Positions 1 through 7,417 are shown, numbered from the stretch's first letter. The stretch is 37,737 nt of DNA from an uncultured Lachnospiraceae bacterium (GCA_902794825.1 CADBIU010000024.1:1-37737); one strand, 5' to 3'. Program-made: numbers and translations. Notes: generated by a model not told the origin, from the sequence alone.

Positions 1-1
1 T

Positions 2-1000
2 GGAAAGACAGAACTTACGGAAAAGGAACTGAAAAACGACAGGAAAACATGTATCAAGGCAGGCCCCTGCGGCCTGGGCAGAAGGGCATTGTATCTCAAT
101 ACCTTCTTCCTGGACCGCAGGCTCTACGCATGCTATGAGGACATAGAGCGCATCTACAAGCGGATCGCCATGAGCGCGGGAGGATTTTCGGGCCGGGGCG
201 TCTTTGCGGCGGTCCCTTATCTGGTGGTGGAGCTGAAGGACAAAAGATCCCGCCAGTGCAGTTTCAGGTCCGAGGAGGACGTGGATACCCTGATGCGGTG
301 GATCGGGGAAAATCATCCGGAGATCCATCTGTATACAAAAGAGGGGCAGGAAAGGATGGAGGCACGGGCCAGGGAAGAGGAAGAAAGGGAGAAAAAGGTC
401 CTTTCTGCCACTGCAGATGCAGCGGTAAGGTCCCTGGAGGCGGATCTGGCCTTTCTGGAAGAGCACCCGGAGATATGGGAGAGACTCAGAAGGACCGTCC
501 GGGAGAAACGAAGGATCGATCATATCCCGGCATCTTTCCGGGCGGTCATGGGAACCATCGCTCTGACGGGGGCCGCAGGGGCTTTCTGGGGGCTTTACAG
601 CCTCTTTTCCGGAAGAGACTACGGACTCTGGGGCATCCTGTTCGGAGCCGCATTTCTTTTCTATGCGGCATCGTCCCGGATTCTGCCCCTGGGGGCAGAC
701 CGGCCCTCTGCCGCAGGAGCTGCCTGGACTGAGGCGGTCCGCTCTGCCCGGGAGGCTCTTTCGCCAAAGGAGGATTTCTTCCTCCCGGCCCAGTATGCAG
801 ATCCCGTGGTGGTCCGGCGGATGCTGAGAGTCCTCAAGTCGGGCAGGGCCGGGAGCAGGGAAGAAGCCCTGGAGGCGGTCAAGGAGGACCTCAGGGCCCT
901 TAACTCTTCCGTCACCGTCTCAAAAGAGGAGCATGACGAAGTGGCGGCGGTCAAGCCTCTTTTTATGGAGTGCGGATATATGGATGAACTTTCCTGGTAA
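2..1000 (+). CDS. Membrane protein of unknown family, 5' end missing
   Basis: The frame is open from the first bases of the window, so the start lies upstream; the first in-frame start-like codon inside is TTG at 89, but coding-like residues (GPCGLGRRALYLNTFFL) precede it. The N-terminal ~100 residues form an alternating strand-rich region that reads like a small sensory or PH-like domain (inference). A charged Arg/Glu-rich helical stretch follows. Two membrane segments lie around GTIALTGAAGAFWGLY and LWGILFGAAFLFYAA, then a soluble C-terminal part of about 110 residues. The next gene, an AAA+ ATPase, begins 16 bases after the stop, so the three genes at 1-3600 probably form one operon. I do not recognise the family. 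A regulatory or membrane-anchoring role for the ATPase/VWA pair is a guess from context only. Confidence 0.75.
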   Translation, partial: GKTELTEKELKNDRKTCIKAGPCGLGRRALYLNTFFLDRRLYACYEDIERIYKRIAMSAGGFSGRGVFAAVPYLVVELKDKRSRQCSFRSEEDVDTLMRWIGENHPEIHLYTKEGQERMEARAREEEEREKKVLSATADAAVRSLEADLAFLEEHPEIWERLRRTVREKRRIDHIPASFRAVMGTIALTGAAGAFWGLYSLFSGRDYGLWGILFGAAFLFYAASSRILPLGADRPSAAGAAWTEAVRSAREALSPKEDFFLPAQYADPVVVRRMLRVLKSGRAGSREEALEAVKEDLRALNSSVTVSKEEHDEVAAVKPLFMECGYMDELSW

Positions 1001-1016
1001 GAGTAGGAGAAAGAGT

Positions 1017-1823
1017 ATGGCAGAGGCAGAACTGACTGAGTTACTGGAAAAAGAAGGTGTTGACAAAGAACTGCTGGCAGGAGCCGAAAGATTCCGGAAA
1101 GCCTATCCGGCAGACCCTGCCTTTGCGGACAGGATCCCGAAGGTATCCGCCCTCTACTACGGAAAGACCGTCTGGGAGGAAGCGGTCGCTGTTCTTCTAT
1201 CGGGTAGGAATCTGCTTCTTGCAGGACCAAAGGCTACAGGCAAAAACCTTCTGTGCGAGAACCTGGCCGCCCTTTTCGGACGTCCCGTATGGAATGTATC
1301 CTTCCACATAGGGACGGACGCCGCGGGCCTGATCGGCACCGACACCTTCGACGGAGGAAAAGTGTCCTTCCGGAAGGGACCGGTATGCATGAGCGCGGAA
1401 AAAGGCGGATTCTGCATCCTGGACGAGATCAACATGGCCAGGAACGAGTCTCTGGCCGTCCTTCATGCGGCACTGGACCACCGGAGGATCATTGACGTGC
1501 CGGGCTATGATCTGATCCGGGTAGACAGGGCGGCCCGCTTCATCGCCACCATGAACTACGGCTACGCCGGGACCCGGGACCTGAATGAGGCTCTGAGCTC
1601 CCGCTTTGCCATTATTACCATGCCTCAGATTCCCGGATATCAGCGAAAGAATAGCAGGACAGTTCGTAAAGCTTTTCGGAGAGCTTGCCAGAAAGGCGGA
1701 AAAGTCGGAGATCTCGGACAGGGCAGTGGATATGAGAGGCATGCTGGACGCCCTGGACCTGATCCGCCAGGGACTCAGCTCCGGGCAGGCACTGGAACTG
1801 ACCATTGTCAGCAAGACCTTTGA
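1017..1823 (+). CDS. MoxR/CbbQ-type AAA+ ATPase, N-terminal fragment (frameshifted)
   Basis: Start ATG 1017 is preceded by GTAGGAGAAAG. The fragment carries a full AAA+ core: Walker A GPKATGKN, Walker B CILDEIN and a sensor-1-like TMNYGY. Size and order match small MoxR-family ATPases of the CbbQ/NorQ kind, which act as chaperone motors with a VWA partner; a VWA gene follows directly. Homology-like sequence stops near base 1634 (ITMPQIP); beyond that this frame gives an implausible Arg/Gly-rich tail to the stop at 1823. The true C-terminus continues in the next frame (1633-1908). Joined, the protein would be about 297 residues, normal for the family. Whether the break is in the genome or only in the sequence cannot be decided here. 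Confidence 0.8.
   Translation: MAEAELTELLEKEGVDKELLAGAERFRKAYPADPAFADRIPKVSALYYGKTVWEEAVAVLLSGRNLLLAGPKATGKNLLCENLAALFGRPVWNVSFHIGTDAAGLIGTDTFDGGKVSFRKGPVCMSAEKGGFCILDEINMARNESLAVLHAALDHRRIIDVPGYDLIRVDRAARFIATMNYGYAGTRDLNEALSSRFAIITMPQIPGYQRKNSRTVRKAFRRACQKGGKVGDLGQGSGYERHAGRPGPDPPGTQLRAGTGTDHCQQDL
1632..1636 (+). other. Frameshift junction in the AAA+ gene
   Basis: The coding frame moves forward by one base at CCCGG. Removing one C restores a continuous ATPase. CCC followed by G is also a place where proline tRNA can slip +1, so a translational shift is formally possible but less likely than an indel. Confidence 0.6.
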
Positions 1824-1908
1824 CCGTTATGAGCAGACCCTGATCCGGGACTGCATAGGCAGCAGGATCCCGGCCGATCTGGACAGGAGCGTTGTTTTCG
1901 CGGGATGA
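1633..1908 (+). CDS. AAA+ ATPase, C-terminal lid fragment (other half of the 1017 gene)
   Basis: This frame supplies the missing C-terminal helical lid of the ATPase (DISERIAGQFVKLFGELARK, then RGMLDALDLIRQGLSSGQAL), typical of MoxR/CbbQ proteins, and ends at TGA 1906-1908, 18 bases before the VWA gene. It lacks a credible start of its own: the frame is open from about 1606 with no ribosome binding site. Reading ATT CCC GGA TAT in one frame gives I-P-G-Y; dropping one C gives I-P-D-I, which continues smoothly into the lid. One extra base in the CCCGG run at 1632-1636 therefore explains the split. Confidence 0.75.
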   Translation, partial: PDISERIAGQFVKLFGELARKAEKSEISDRAVDMRGMLDALDLIRQGLSSGQALELTIVSKTFDRYEQTLIRDCIGSRIPADLDRSVVFAG

Positions 1909-1926
1909 TCAAGAGGCAGACAGAGC

Positions 1927-2646
1927 ATGATCAAAAGACAGTATTCGGGGAATGAGCGGAGAGCCAGAAATTACATATGGAACGCTGCGGGAAGGTACGA
2001 TTTCGAACCTTCCTTTCTGGCCTTTTCACCGGACGGCAGTCCGGATATGTACTACAACCTGGTGATCGGACTGGCCTATAAGTGGCTGGATATGGAAGCG
2101 ATCCAGGAATTCATAAAACGTTATTCCGCCAGCAGGAGCGCGGAAGAATTTGACGACCTTTTCTGGCTGGGCCTTGAGAACTGCGTATACGAGAAGGAGA
2201 TCGGCGAGCGTCCGGTCCTGGAAAAGCTGCGCAGGGAGAAGGCAGAGGCCTGGTTTAAGTCCGCCGCAGATATGTCCCGCCAGCAGATGGAGATGCAGAG
2301 CATGACCGTGTATGAACAGCAGATGATCCGCTGGTCAGAGGTCCTGGGCCGCTTCTGTCACACTGGTAAGCGGAGCCTTGCCCTGGCCGGGAGACTCCTT
2401 TTTTCCGGCAGCCTGGACGCGGAAGGCGCAGTCGGGGAGATGACGGGGATTCTCCTGGACTTTTTCCGTACAGACATATCCCAGCTGAAGGAAGGGGGAG
2501 AAAGGAAAGGCATCTTATCCGGTCTTTCCCTGCCCGGGCTTCCCTGGAAGGCCCCCAGACAGAGGCTTTTTTTAAGGACCGGGGACCGGATATGGACTTT
2601 GTACGGGCAGCTTTCGGAGAGCCTTCCCTCCCGGAGCGGGAGATGA
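1927..2646 (+). CDS. VWA-domain protein, N-terminal fragment (frameshifted)
   Basis: ATG 1927 lies 18 bases after the ATPase stop, behind a weak AAGAGGC site. The sequence is a mostly helical, charged region of about 216 residues up to base 2574, then an out-of-frame tail to the stop at 2646. Its continuation is the VWA ORF in the -1 frame. The N-terminal helical half plus C-terminal VWA arrangement resembles CoxE/ViaA/CbbO-like partners of MoxR ATPases (family knowledge). At 2568-2574 the frame contains the heptamer T TTT TTA, within a run of seven T, correctly phased for -1 slippage. I recognise no other domain in this half. Confidence 0.75.
   Translation: MIKRQYSGNERRARNYIWNAAGRYDFEPSFLAFSPDGSPDMYYNLVIGLAYKWLDMEAIQEFIKRYSASRSAEEFDDLFWLGLENCVYEKEIGERPVLEKLRREKAEAWFKSAADMSRQQMEMQSMTVYEQQMIRWSEVLGRFCHTGKRSLALAGRLLFSGSLDAEGAVGEMTGILLDFFRTDISQLKEGGERKGILSGLSLPGLPWKAPRQRLFLRTGDRIWTLYGQLSESLPSRSGR
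2568..2574 (+). other. Slippery heptamer T TTT TTA at the VWA frameshift
   Basis: Codons in the upstream frame read CTT TTT TTA AGG. Slipping back one base re-reads TTT TTT and continues AAG GAC CGG into the VWA frame. The heptamer is the classical X XXY YYZ type, identical to the retroviral U UUU UUA site. A run of seven T is equally prone to indels, so loss of one T is the simpler alternative. Confidence 0.5.
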
Positions 2647-3596
2647 CGGCCCTGGAGGCAGACTGCTGCCGGGATCTTCATGCTGCCTGCAGACTGCATG
2701 TCACCGACGGGGTAAGGAAGGAACAGGGCAGGGAAGCCTTCGGAGAGCTTTCCGGGATCCTGAAGCGGGCCGCAGACCAGGAAAAGGCGAACCGCCGCTT
2801 CGTGTCGGACAACGCCCTACTGATCCATGAGAGCATCCGGGAGCTTTCTGCCCGGCTGGATCTGCTTTTTGCGGAATATTTCCGCAGGATGCCGGAAAGG
2901 GGCCGGTCGGGCAGCCTGATTCCGGAAAAGGCCTACCGCCTTAAGGTATTCCGGGATCCGTCTGTTTTTTACCGGGAAGGGGCGCTGACAGAAAGAAACG
3001 CGGAGGTCACCCTGGTTCTGGACGCTTCCATGTCCAGAATGAATGTGCAGGAGATCATAGCCTCCGAGGCGTATATCATGGCAGAGAGCCTGGAAAAGAT
3101 CCATATCCCGGTCCGGGTCCTGACCTTTCGGACGATCCGGGGCATTACCGTTCTGGAGAGGCTCAAGAACACTCAGGAGAAGAACTGCGGCAGGATCTTC
3201 CGGTTTTTCTCCGGCGGCTGGAACCGGGACGGACTTGCCTTTCGGGCGCTCCTGTCTCTGCTTGACGCAGAAAGAGGAGAGAAGGAGCAGCTTCTGATCG
3301 TTTTAACGGATGCCTGCCCCAATGACGATATGCCGGCGCTTATGGATCCTTCCGGCAGGGCCCTGAAGGAATACGAGGGCGTCACTGCGGTCTCGGATAC
3401 AGAAAAAGCAGTGCATGATCTCCGGAAAGCCGGGATCCGCACTGCCGCGGTCTTCTTCGGATCTGTCTCACATCTGGAAAACGTGCAGCAGATCTACGGG
3501 AAGGAATATGTACGCATAAGGAAGCTGAACCGCATCGCAGACGCGGCACAGGACCTGATACGGATGACTCTGCAGGAAATGACCCTTCAGATATAG
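2592..3596 (+). CDS. VWA-domain protein, C-terminal fragment with intact MIDAS
   Basis: The first in-frame ATG is 2592 but the frame is open and coding-like from before 2574, so this is probably the second half of the 1927 gene rather than a separate gene; no ribosome binding site precedes 2592. About 140 helical residues lead to a von Willebrand A domain with a complete MIDAS signature: LVLDASMS (D144, S146, S148 of this ORF), the FFSGGWNRDG loop, and IVLTDACPNDD. The joined protein would be about 556 residues. VWA proteins of this sort bind a metal ion and dock a client or the ring of the cognate MoxR ATPase. It ends ten bases inside the convergent ORF at 3587-3967. Confidence 0.85.
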   Translation: MDFVRAAFGEPSLPEREMTALEADCCRDLHAACRLHVTDGVRKEQGREAFGELSGILKRAADQEKANRRFVSDNALLIHESIRELSARLDLLFAEYFRRMPERGRSGSLIPEKAYRLKVFRDPSVFYREGALTERNAEVTLVLDASMSRMNVQEIIASEAYIMAESLEKIHIPVRVLTFRTIRGITVLERLKNTQEKNCGRIFRFFSGGWNRDGLAFRALLSLLDAERGEKEQLLIVLTDACPNDDMPALMDPSGRALKEYEGVTAVSDTEKAVHDLRKAGIRTAAVFFGSVSHLENVQQIYGKEYVRIRKLNRIADAAQDLIRMTLQEMTLQI

Positions 3597-3967
3597 GAAT
3601 GGCGTTTTTTCAGGGCGGCGTCCGTCATCAGATCCTCGTCGATGCCGGCCGTGATCCCGTTCCTTCTCAGGATCTCCCTGACCCAATCTGCGTCGGCTGC
3701 CCTGACGCGGATATAGTAGATATCTCTGTCGATCTTTCCTTTTTTGCCGAAATCCCTGGGATCCAGCTTGGCTCCGCAGCCGCCTGCCATTACGGATTCC
3801 TGCAGATAGTGCCCTGCGCTTATGCCGGCAACCCCTTCCTTTTTCAGAAGATCCCGGATCTCTGTCCAGGCTTCTGATGCATCTACTGTATCCCCGAGGG
3901 AGGGTGCTGTCAACCCAGGCGCAGGGACGGCGGAGGCCGTTCTGATCATGTTTGCGGCCGGGAGCAT
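3587..3967 (-). CDS. Hypothetical protein, doubtful
   Basis: A 126-residue ORF convergent with the VWA gene, overlapping its end by 10 bases. The C-terminal 80 residues look protein-like (GHYLQESVMAGGCGAKL, then DIYYIRVRAADADWVREIL), with a Gly-Gly-Cys-Gly turn and an alternating strand/helix pattern. No ribosome binding site is visible before ATG 3967, and the frame stays open another ~25 codons upstream without a normal start, so this could be the end of a decayed gene. It lies beyond the trxB terminator and is probably not cotranscribed with trxA-trxB. I recognise no family. It may also be a chance ORF opposite the intergenic region. Confidence 0.4.
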   Translation of the reverse strand: MLPAANMIRTASAVPAPGLTAPSLGDTVDASEAWTEIRDLLKKEGVAGISAGHYLQESVMAGGCGAKLDPRDFGKKGKIDRDIYYIRVRAADADWVREILRRNGITAGIDEDLMTDAALKKRHSYI

Positions 3968-4053
3968 AGGTTCATGAAAAAGATGATATTTGATTTTAGG
4001 CAGCTTCTGCGGAATGAATCTGCGGTAAATCGAAGTTTTTAGAGGTGAAGAAT

Positions 4054-4103
4054 ATGCGTATAGATTTCAATGAGATTGCATCCATGACGTTTCCAGGCAT
4101 GTC
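4054..4103 (+). pseudogene. Possible remnant of a cupin-domain gene (first ~16 codons)
   Basis: After AGAGGTGAAGAAT, ATG 4054 begins MRIDFNEIASMTFPGM. This matches my recollection of the N-terminus of small single-domain cupins in Firmicutes, which start with a similar Asp-Phe...Pro-Gly stretch. The reading then runs straight into the trxB terminator and continues only as the antisense of trxB, so no cupin barrel follows. It looks like the 5' stub left by a deletion. The similarity is from memory over a short stretch and could be coincidence. Confidence 0.35.
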
Positions 4104-4139
4104 AAAAAGAGCCCTGCAGGGAACTGCGGGGCTCTTTTT
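4104..4139 (-). terminator. Rho-independent terminator of trxB
   Basis: A 16-bp stem (AAAAAGAGCCCTGCAG with CTGCGGGGCTCTTTTT, one G-U pair) around a GGAA loop, starting 15 bases past the trxB stop. It has A/T tails on both sides, so it can work in both directions. Confidence 0.9.
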
Positions 4140-4154
4140 GCAAGTCATTGTATT

Positions 4155-5066
4155 TTATAAAGTCAGCAGGTATTTCTCAGTGCTGGTGACAGCGTTGGCG
4201 CCGTCGGCGACAGCGGTCACGACCTGGCGGAGCTGCTTGGTGCGCACATCGCCTGCTGCGAAAACGCCGGGCACATTAGTGGCGCCGGTCTCGTCCGCGA
4301 TGATGTAGCCCTTCTCGTCCATGGCGACGTGGTTGCGGGCGAATTCGCTGCGGGGGGTGATGCCTACGGCGATGAATACGCCGGAGACGGGGATGGTGCG
4401 CTCGCTCTTGTCAAATTTGTTGACGACAGTGGCCTTTTCGACTTTCATGCCTCCGGTGATGGACTTCAGGTTGGAATTCCAGACCATTTCCACGTTGGGA
4501 AGGGAGAGGAGATTCTCCTGCAGGATCTTCGCGGCGCGCAGCTCATCTCTGCGGTGGCAGACATAAACTTTATTGCAGCCGCGCGCAAGGAAGATGGCGT
4601 CCTCGACAGCGACGTCTCCGCCGCCGACCACCAGCACATCTTTACCGCGGTAGAAGGCACCGTCGCATGTGGCGCAATAGGAGACTCCCATGCCGCCGTA
4701 TTGGTTCTCTCCTTCAACGCCGAGCTTGCTGTGAGTGGCGCCGGAGGCGATGATAACTGCCTTAGCTTCATAGGTGTCCTCATCGGTGATCACTTTCTTG
4801 ACCGGACCGGTGAGGTCGAGGCTCTGTACAAATCCGTTGACGGTCGTAACGCCGAGTTTCTCGGCGTGTTCGGCCATCTTCATGGCCAGGTCCATGCCGG
4901 AGAGACCCGGAAGGCCGGGATAGTTGTCGATCTCGTAGGTATCGATGATCTGGCCGCCGTTGACATAGTTCTGCTCGATGACAATGGCGTTCAGTCTCGC
5001 CCTTGAGGCGTAAATAGCGGCAGAAAGGCCCGCGGGGCCTGCGCCGATGATGATCAGGTCATACAT
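4155..5066 (-). CDS. trxB: Thioredoxin reductase (NADPH)
   Basis: FAD flavoprotein that passes electrons from NADPH to thioredoxin in the cytoplasm. The 303-residue length is usual for the low-molecular-weight type. Visible motifs: FAD-binding GAGPAG (residues 9-13 region), redox pair C131-A-T-C134 in SYCATCDG, NADPH-binding GGGDVAVEDA just after, and the C-terminal FAD motif GVFAAGDVR. ATG 5066 follows GCAAGGAGAATCTT. It lies 39 bases downstream of trxA in the same direction, so both share the promoter before trxA and end at the terminator at 4104-4139. Confidence 0.97.
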   Translation of the reverse strand: MYDLIIIGAGPAGLSAAIYASRARLNAIVIEQNYVNGGQIIDTYEIDNYPGLPGLSGMDLAMKMAEHAEKLGVTTVNGFVQSLDLTGPVKKVITDEDTYEAKAVIIASGATHSKLGVEGENQYGGMGVSYCATCDGAFYRGKDVLVVGGGDVAVEDAIFLARGCNKVYVCHRRDELRAAKILQENLLSLPNVEMVWNSNLKSITGGMKVEKATVVNKFDKSERTIPVSGVFIAVGITPRSEFARNHVAMDEKGYIIADETGATNVPGVFAAGDVRTKQLRQVVTAVADGANAVTSTEKYLLTL

Positions 5067-5105
5067 AAGATTCTCCTTGCTTACAGCTTATCAGCGTAAT
5101 GCGGA

Positions 5106-5423
5106 TCAGATGTTTTTCTCAAACTTATCCTTCATAGCGGGCTTCGGGATCGCGCCTACGACGCGGTCGACGGGCTGGCCGTTCTTGAAGAAGATCATGT
5201 TCGGGATGCTCATGATGCCGTATTTCTGTGCGAGATCGCCGCACTCGTCGACATTGACTTTACCGACCTTGATCCGGCCCTCATATTCCTCTGCCAGCTT
5301 GTCGATGACAGGGCTCATCATCTTGCAGGGGCCGCACCAGTCTGCATAGAAGTCTACAAAAACGGGAAGATCGCTCTGAAGGACCTCAGCGTCGAAATTG
5401 CTCTCATCAAATCTGTTTACCAT
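5106..5423 (-). CDS. trxA: Thioredoxin
   Basis: Small cytoplasmic dithiol oxidoreductase of 105 residues, substrate of the TrxB encoded next to it. The active site is W29-C30-G-P-C33-K in the classic [10 protein letters not shown] context, followed by the conserved cis-proline segment [11 protein letters not shown] 5423 is chosen because GAAAGGAGATACCC precedes it at proper spacing; a longer frame to 5510 would overlap the promoter. A 17-bp-spaced promoter lies about 60 bases upstream. Confidence 0.97.
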   Translation of the reverse strand: MVNRFDESNFDAEVLQSDLPVFVDFYADWCGPCKMMSPVIDKLAEEYEGRIKVGKVNVDECGDLAQKYGIMSIPNMIFFKNGQPVDRVVGAIPKPAMKDKFEKNI

Positions 5424-5478
5424 GGGTATCTCCTTTCTATATATGTTAATTTTGTCTCCTTTGGTTGCTTGCAAATAG

Positions 5479-5507
5479 ATTTTACACAATCTAATCAGAA
5501 CTGTCAA
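5479..5507 (-). promoter_or_regulatory. Promoter of trxA-trxB
   Basis: Read on the minus strand: a perfect -35 TTGACA (5502-5507), a 17-base spacer, and -10 TAAAAT (5479-5484). This is a near-consensus sigma-A promoter. Confidence 0.8.
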
Positions 5508-5542
5508 CACTATTCTTTGATGAATTCAACCGGCAGTTGTTG

Positions 5543-5548
5543 TATAAT
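5543..5548 (+). promoter_or_regulatory. Probable -10 box of the CoA-transferase promoter
   Basis: A perfect TATAAT about 90 bases before the CoA-transferase start. No good -35 stands at 17 bases; TTGATG at 5517-5522 is 20 bases away. The divergent trxA promoter starts less than 40 bases away, so the two polymerase sites lie side by side. Confidence 0.5.
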
Positions 5549-5637
5549 ACCACTATACGATATTTTGGCGCGGAAGTAGAGTAAAACCTGTGCCGAAATA
5601 ATGCTGTCAAGGTTAAATCAAGATCGGAGGAAGAGAT

Positions 5638-6981
5638 ATGGGTTACGCGGAAGAATATAAGCAGAAACTGGTGACAGCCGCGCAGGCTGCGGCAGTGATC
5701 CAGGACGGCGACTGGGTCGATTACGGCTGGTGCGCCACGACAAACGTCGCGGTGGACAGAGAACTCGCCAAGAGAATGCCCGAGATGCACGATGTGAAGA
5801 TCTACGGCGGTATCCTGATGCACGCGCCTGAGATTTTCAAAATAGAGAATCCCCAGGAGCACTTCATCTGGAACAGCTGGCACATGAACGGCGTGGAGAG
5901 AAAGGCGGCCTCCACAGGGCTCAGCTTCTACGGACCGCTCAAGTATTCGGAGCTTCCCCGCTATTATCTGGACAGAGAGGATTCTCTGGACGTGGCGATC
6001 ATGCAGGTCGGCCCCATGGACAGACACGGCTATTTCAACCTCGGTCCCAGCGCCAGCCACACCTATGCAGTGGTACAGATGGCGAAGAAGGTGATCGTGG
6101 AAGTCAATACGAGCATGCCTATCTGCCTCGGTGACAGAAGCGCATATGTTCATATCAGCGATGTCGACATGATCGTCGAAGGCGACAACACTCCTATCGA
6201 CGCGATGCCTCCGGCAAAGCCCGGCACGGAAGTGGACAAAACCGTCGCCCAGCTGGTCGTGGACCGGATCCCCAACGGTGCATGCCTGCAGCTCGGCATC
6301 GGAGGAATGCCCAACGCGATCGGCAAGATGATCGCAGAGTCTGACCTGAAGGACCTGGGCATCCACACAGAGATGTATGTAGACGCTTTCGTAGATATGG
6401 CGGAAGCCGGCAAGATCACCGGCGCGCACAAGAACATCAACAGAGGCCTGCAGACCTATGCTTTCGGCGCGGGCACGAAGAAGATGTACGACTATCTGGA
6501 TGGAAACCCCGAGTGCATGAGCGCTTCCGTTGACTATGTCAACAACGTGAAGCAGATCGGCGCGCTGGATAACTTCATTTCCATTAACAACGCGGTTGAC
6601 TGTGATCTGTTCGGACAGATCAACGCTGAGAGCGCGGGAACAAAGAACATCTCCGGCGCGGGCGGACAGCTTGATTTCGTCATCGGCGCATATGCTTCAA
6701 AGGGCGGCAAGTCCTTTATCTGCATGTCCTCCACTTTCACAGACAAGCAGGGCAATCTCGTAAGCAGAATCAGACCTACTCTGGCGAACGGCAGTATCGT
6801 CACAGATACCCGCGCGAACGCTATGTACATCGTGACAGAGTACGGCGTGGCGATGATGAAGGGCCGCACGACCTGGCAGAGAGCGGAAGACCTGATTAAC
6901 ATCGCGCATCCGCAGTTCAGAGACCAGCTTATCGCGGAGGCGGAGAAGATGCACATTTGGAGACGCAGCAACAAGAGATGA
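5638..6981 (+). CDS. but: Butyryl-CoA:acetate CoA-transferase
   Basis: Final step of butyrate fermentation: moves CoA from butyryl-CoA to acetate, releasing butyrate and acetyl-CoA in the cytoplasm. The 447-residue length and whole sequence fit the But branch of family I CoA-transferases, including the C-terminal IWRRSNKR ending. The probable catalytic glutamate is E245 in [17 protein letters not shown] lies just before it. The close relative 4-hydroxybutyrate CoA-transferase is the main alternative, but the motif pattern favours But. ATG 5638 follows GATCGGAGGAAGAGAT. The gene appears monocistronic, with its own terminator and divergent from trxA. The usual crotonyl-CoA cluster is not next to it, which is common for but. 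Confidence 0.93.
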   Translation: MGYAEEYKQKLVTAAQAAAVIQDGDWVDYGWCATTNVAVDRELAKRMPEMHDVKIYGGILMHAPEIFKIENPQEHFIWNSWHMNGVERKAASTGLSFYGPLKYSELPRYYLDREDSLDVAIMQVGPMDRHGYFNLGPSASHTYAVVQMAKKVIVEVNTSMPICLGDRSAYVHISDVDMIVEGDNTPIDAMPPAKPGTEVDKTVAQLVVDRIPNGACLQLGIGGMPNAIGKMIAESDLKDLGIHTEMYVDAFVDMAEAGKITGAHKNINRGLQTYAFGAGTKKMYDYLDGNPECMSASVDYVNNVKQIGALDNFISINNAVDCDLFGQINAESAGTKNISGAGGQLDFVIGAYASKGGKSFICMSSTFTDKQGNLVSRIRPTLANGSIVTDTRANAMYIVTEYGVAMMKGRTTWQRAEDLINIAHPQFRDQLIAEAEKMHIWRRSNKR

Positions 6982-7025
6982 GAGATGACCCGAATATGGG
7001 AACTGCGGGAATAAGCAGGATTATT

Positions 7026-7060
7026 AACGCGGAGAGAGCGCCGCTCTCTTCGCGTTTTTT
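7026..7060 (+). terminator. Terminator of the CoA-transferase gene
   Basis: AACGCG-G-AGAGAG paired with CTCTCT-T-CGCGTT around CGCCG, then a run of T. It stands 44 bases past the stop. Confidence 0.9.
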
Positions 7061-7150
7061 GTGTTATGAGGAACCGGGATCCTATACCGGTCGTGAATTG
7101 CCTGTAATTAACTGAAAAATCAGAAAATAATAATAAAATCTCGCTATTGA

Positions 7151-7178
7151 TTGACAATTACCGAAAAGTGAGTATAAT
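7151..7178 (+). promoter_or_regulatory. Strong promoter of a short non-coding unit
   Basis: Perfect -35 TTGACA (7151-7156), a 16-base spacer and perfect -10 TATAAT (7173-7178). It is the best promoter in the window and faces a region without a credible protein gene. Confidence 0.8.
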
Positions 7179-7184
7179 GAAAGT

Positions 7185-7325
7185 ATCAAATAATCCAAAG
7201 GAGGTACGGTCCAAAGTACAACTGAATATTTCCTAATCAAGAAAGTTTTTTGAAAACGGAGGTACAATCCATTGGACAAGAATCATTGAAAAGGGGTGTT
7301 GGGCAGATCGTTCGGCACCCCTTTT
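7185..7325 (+). ncRNA. Putative ~140-nt small RNA or leader
   Basis: The unit is bounded by the strong promoter at 7151-7178 and the terminator at 7289-7325. It contains two copies of GGAGGTAC, at 7200-7207 and 7258-7265, each followed by a TCC and, further on, ACAA. The second copy precedes a five-codon TTG ORF (7272-7289) whose stop touches the terminator; the first precedes no start codon at usual spacing. It could be an sRNA that shows Shine-Dalgarno-like sequence, a leader peptide unit, or an attenuated leader for the response regulator at 7418. I recognise no known RNA family. Confidence 0.5.
7289..7325 (+). terminator. Terminator of the short non-coding unit
   Basis: Stem AAAAGGGGTG with CACCCCTTTT, a perfect 10-bp pairing around a 17-base loop, ending in TTTT. 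Confidence 0.85.
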
Positions 7326-7417
7326 CTCATGGGTGGAATTACATATGTATTTAAGGTATAATTGACGTTGACAAGATTTGCAAAGTTTAAGAATTCAAAG
7401 AGTCTTAAGGGGCATCA

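Noticed and set aside
5491..6429. Long minus-strand frame opposite the CoA-transferase gene
   Set aside because: His/Asp/Val-rich antisense translation without motifs, and it covers the trxA promoter.
7262..7290. Five-codon TTG ORF as a classical amino-acid attenuator leader
   Set aside because: The peptide Met-Asp-Lys-Asn-His has no run of a regulatory amino acid, and the downstream gene is a response regulator, not a biosynthetic gene.
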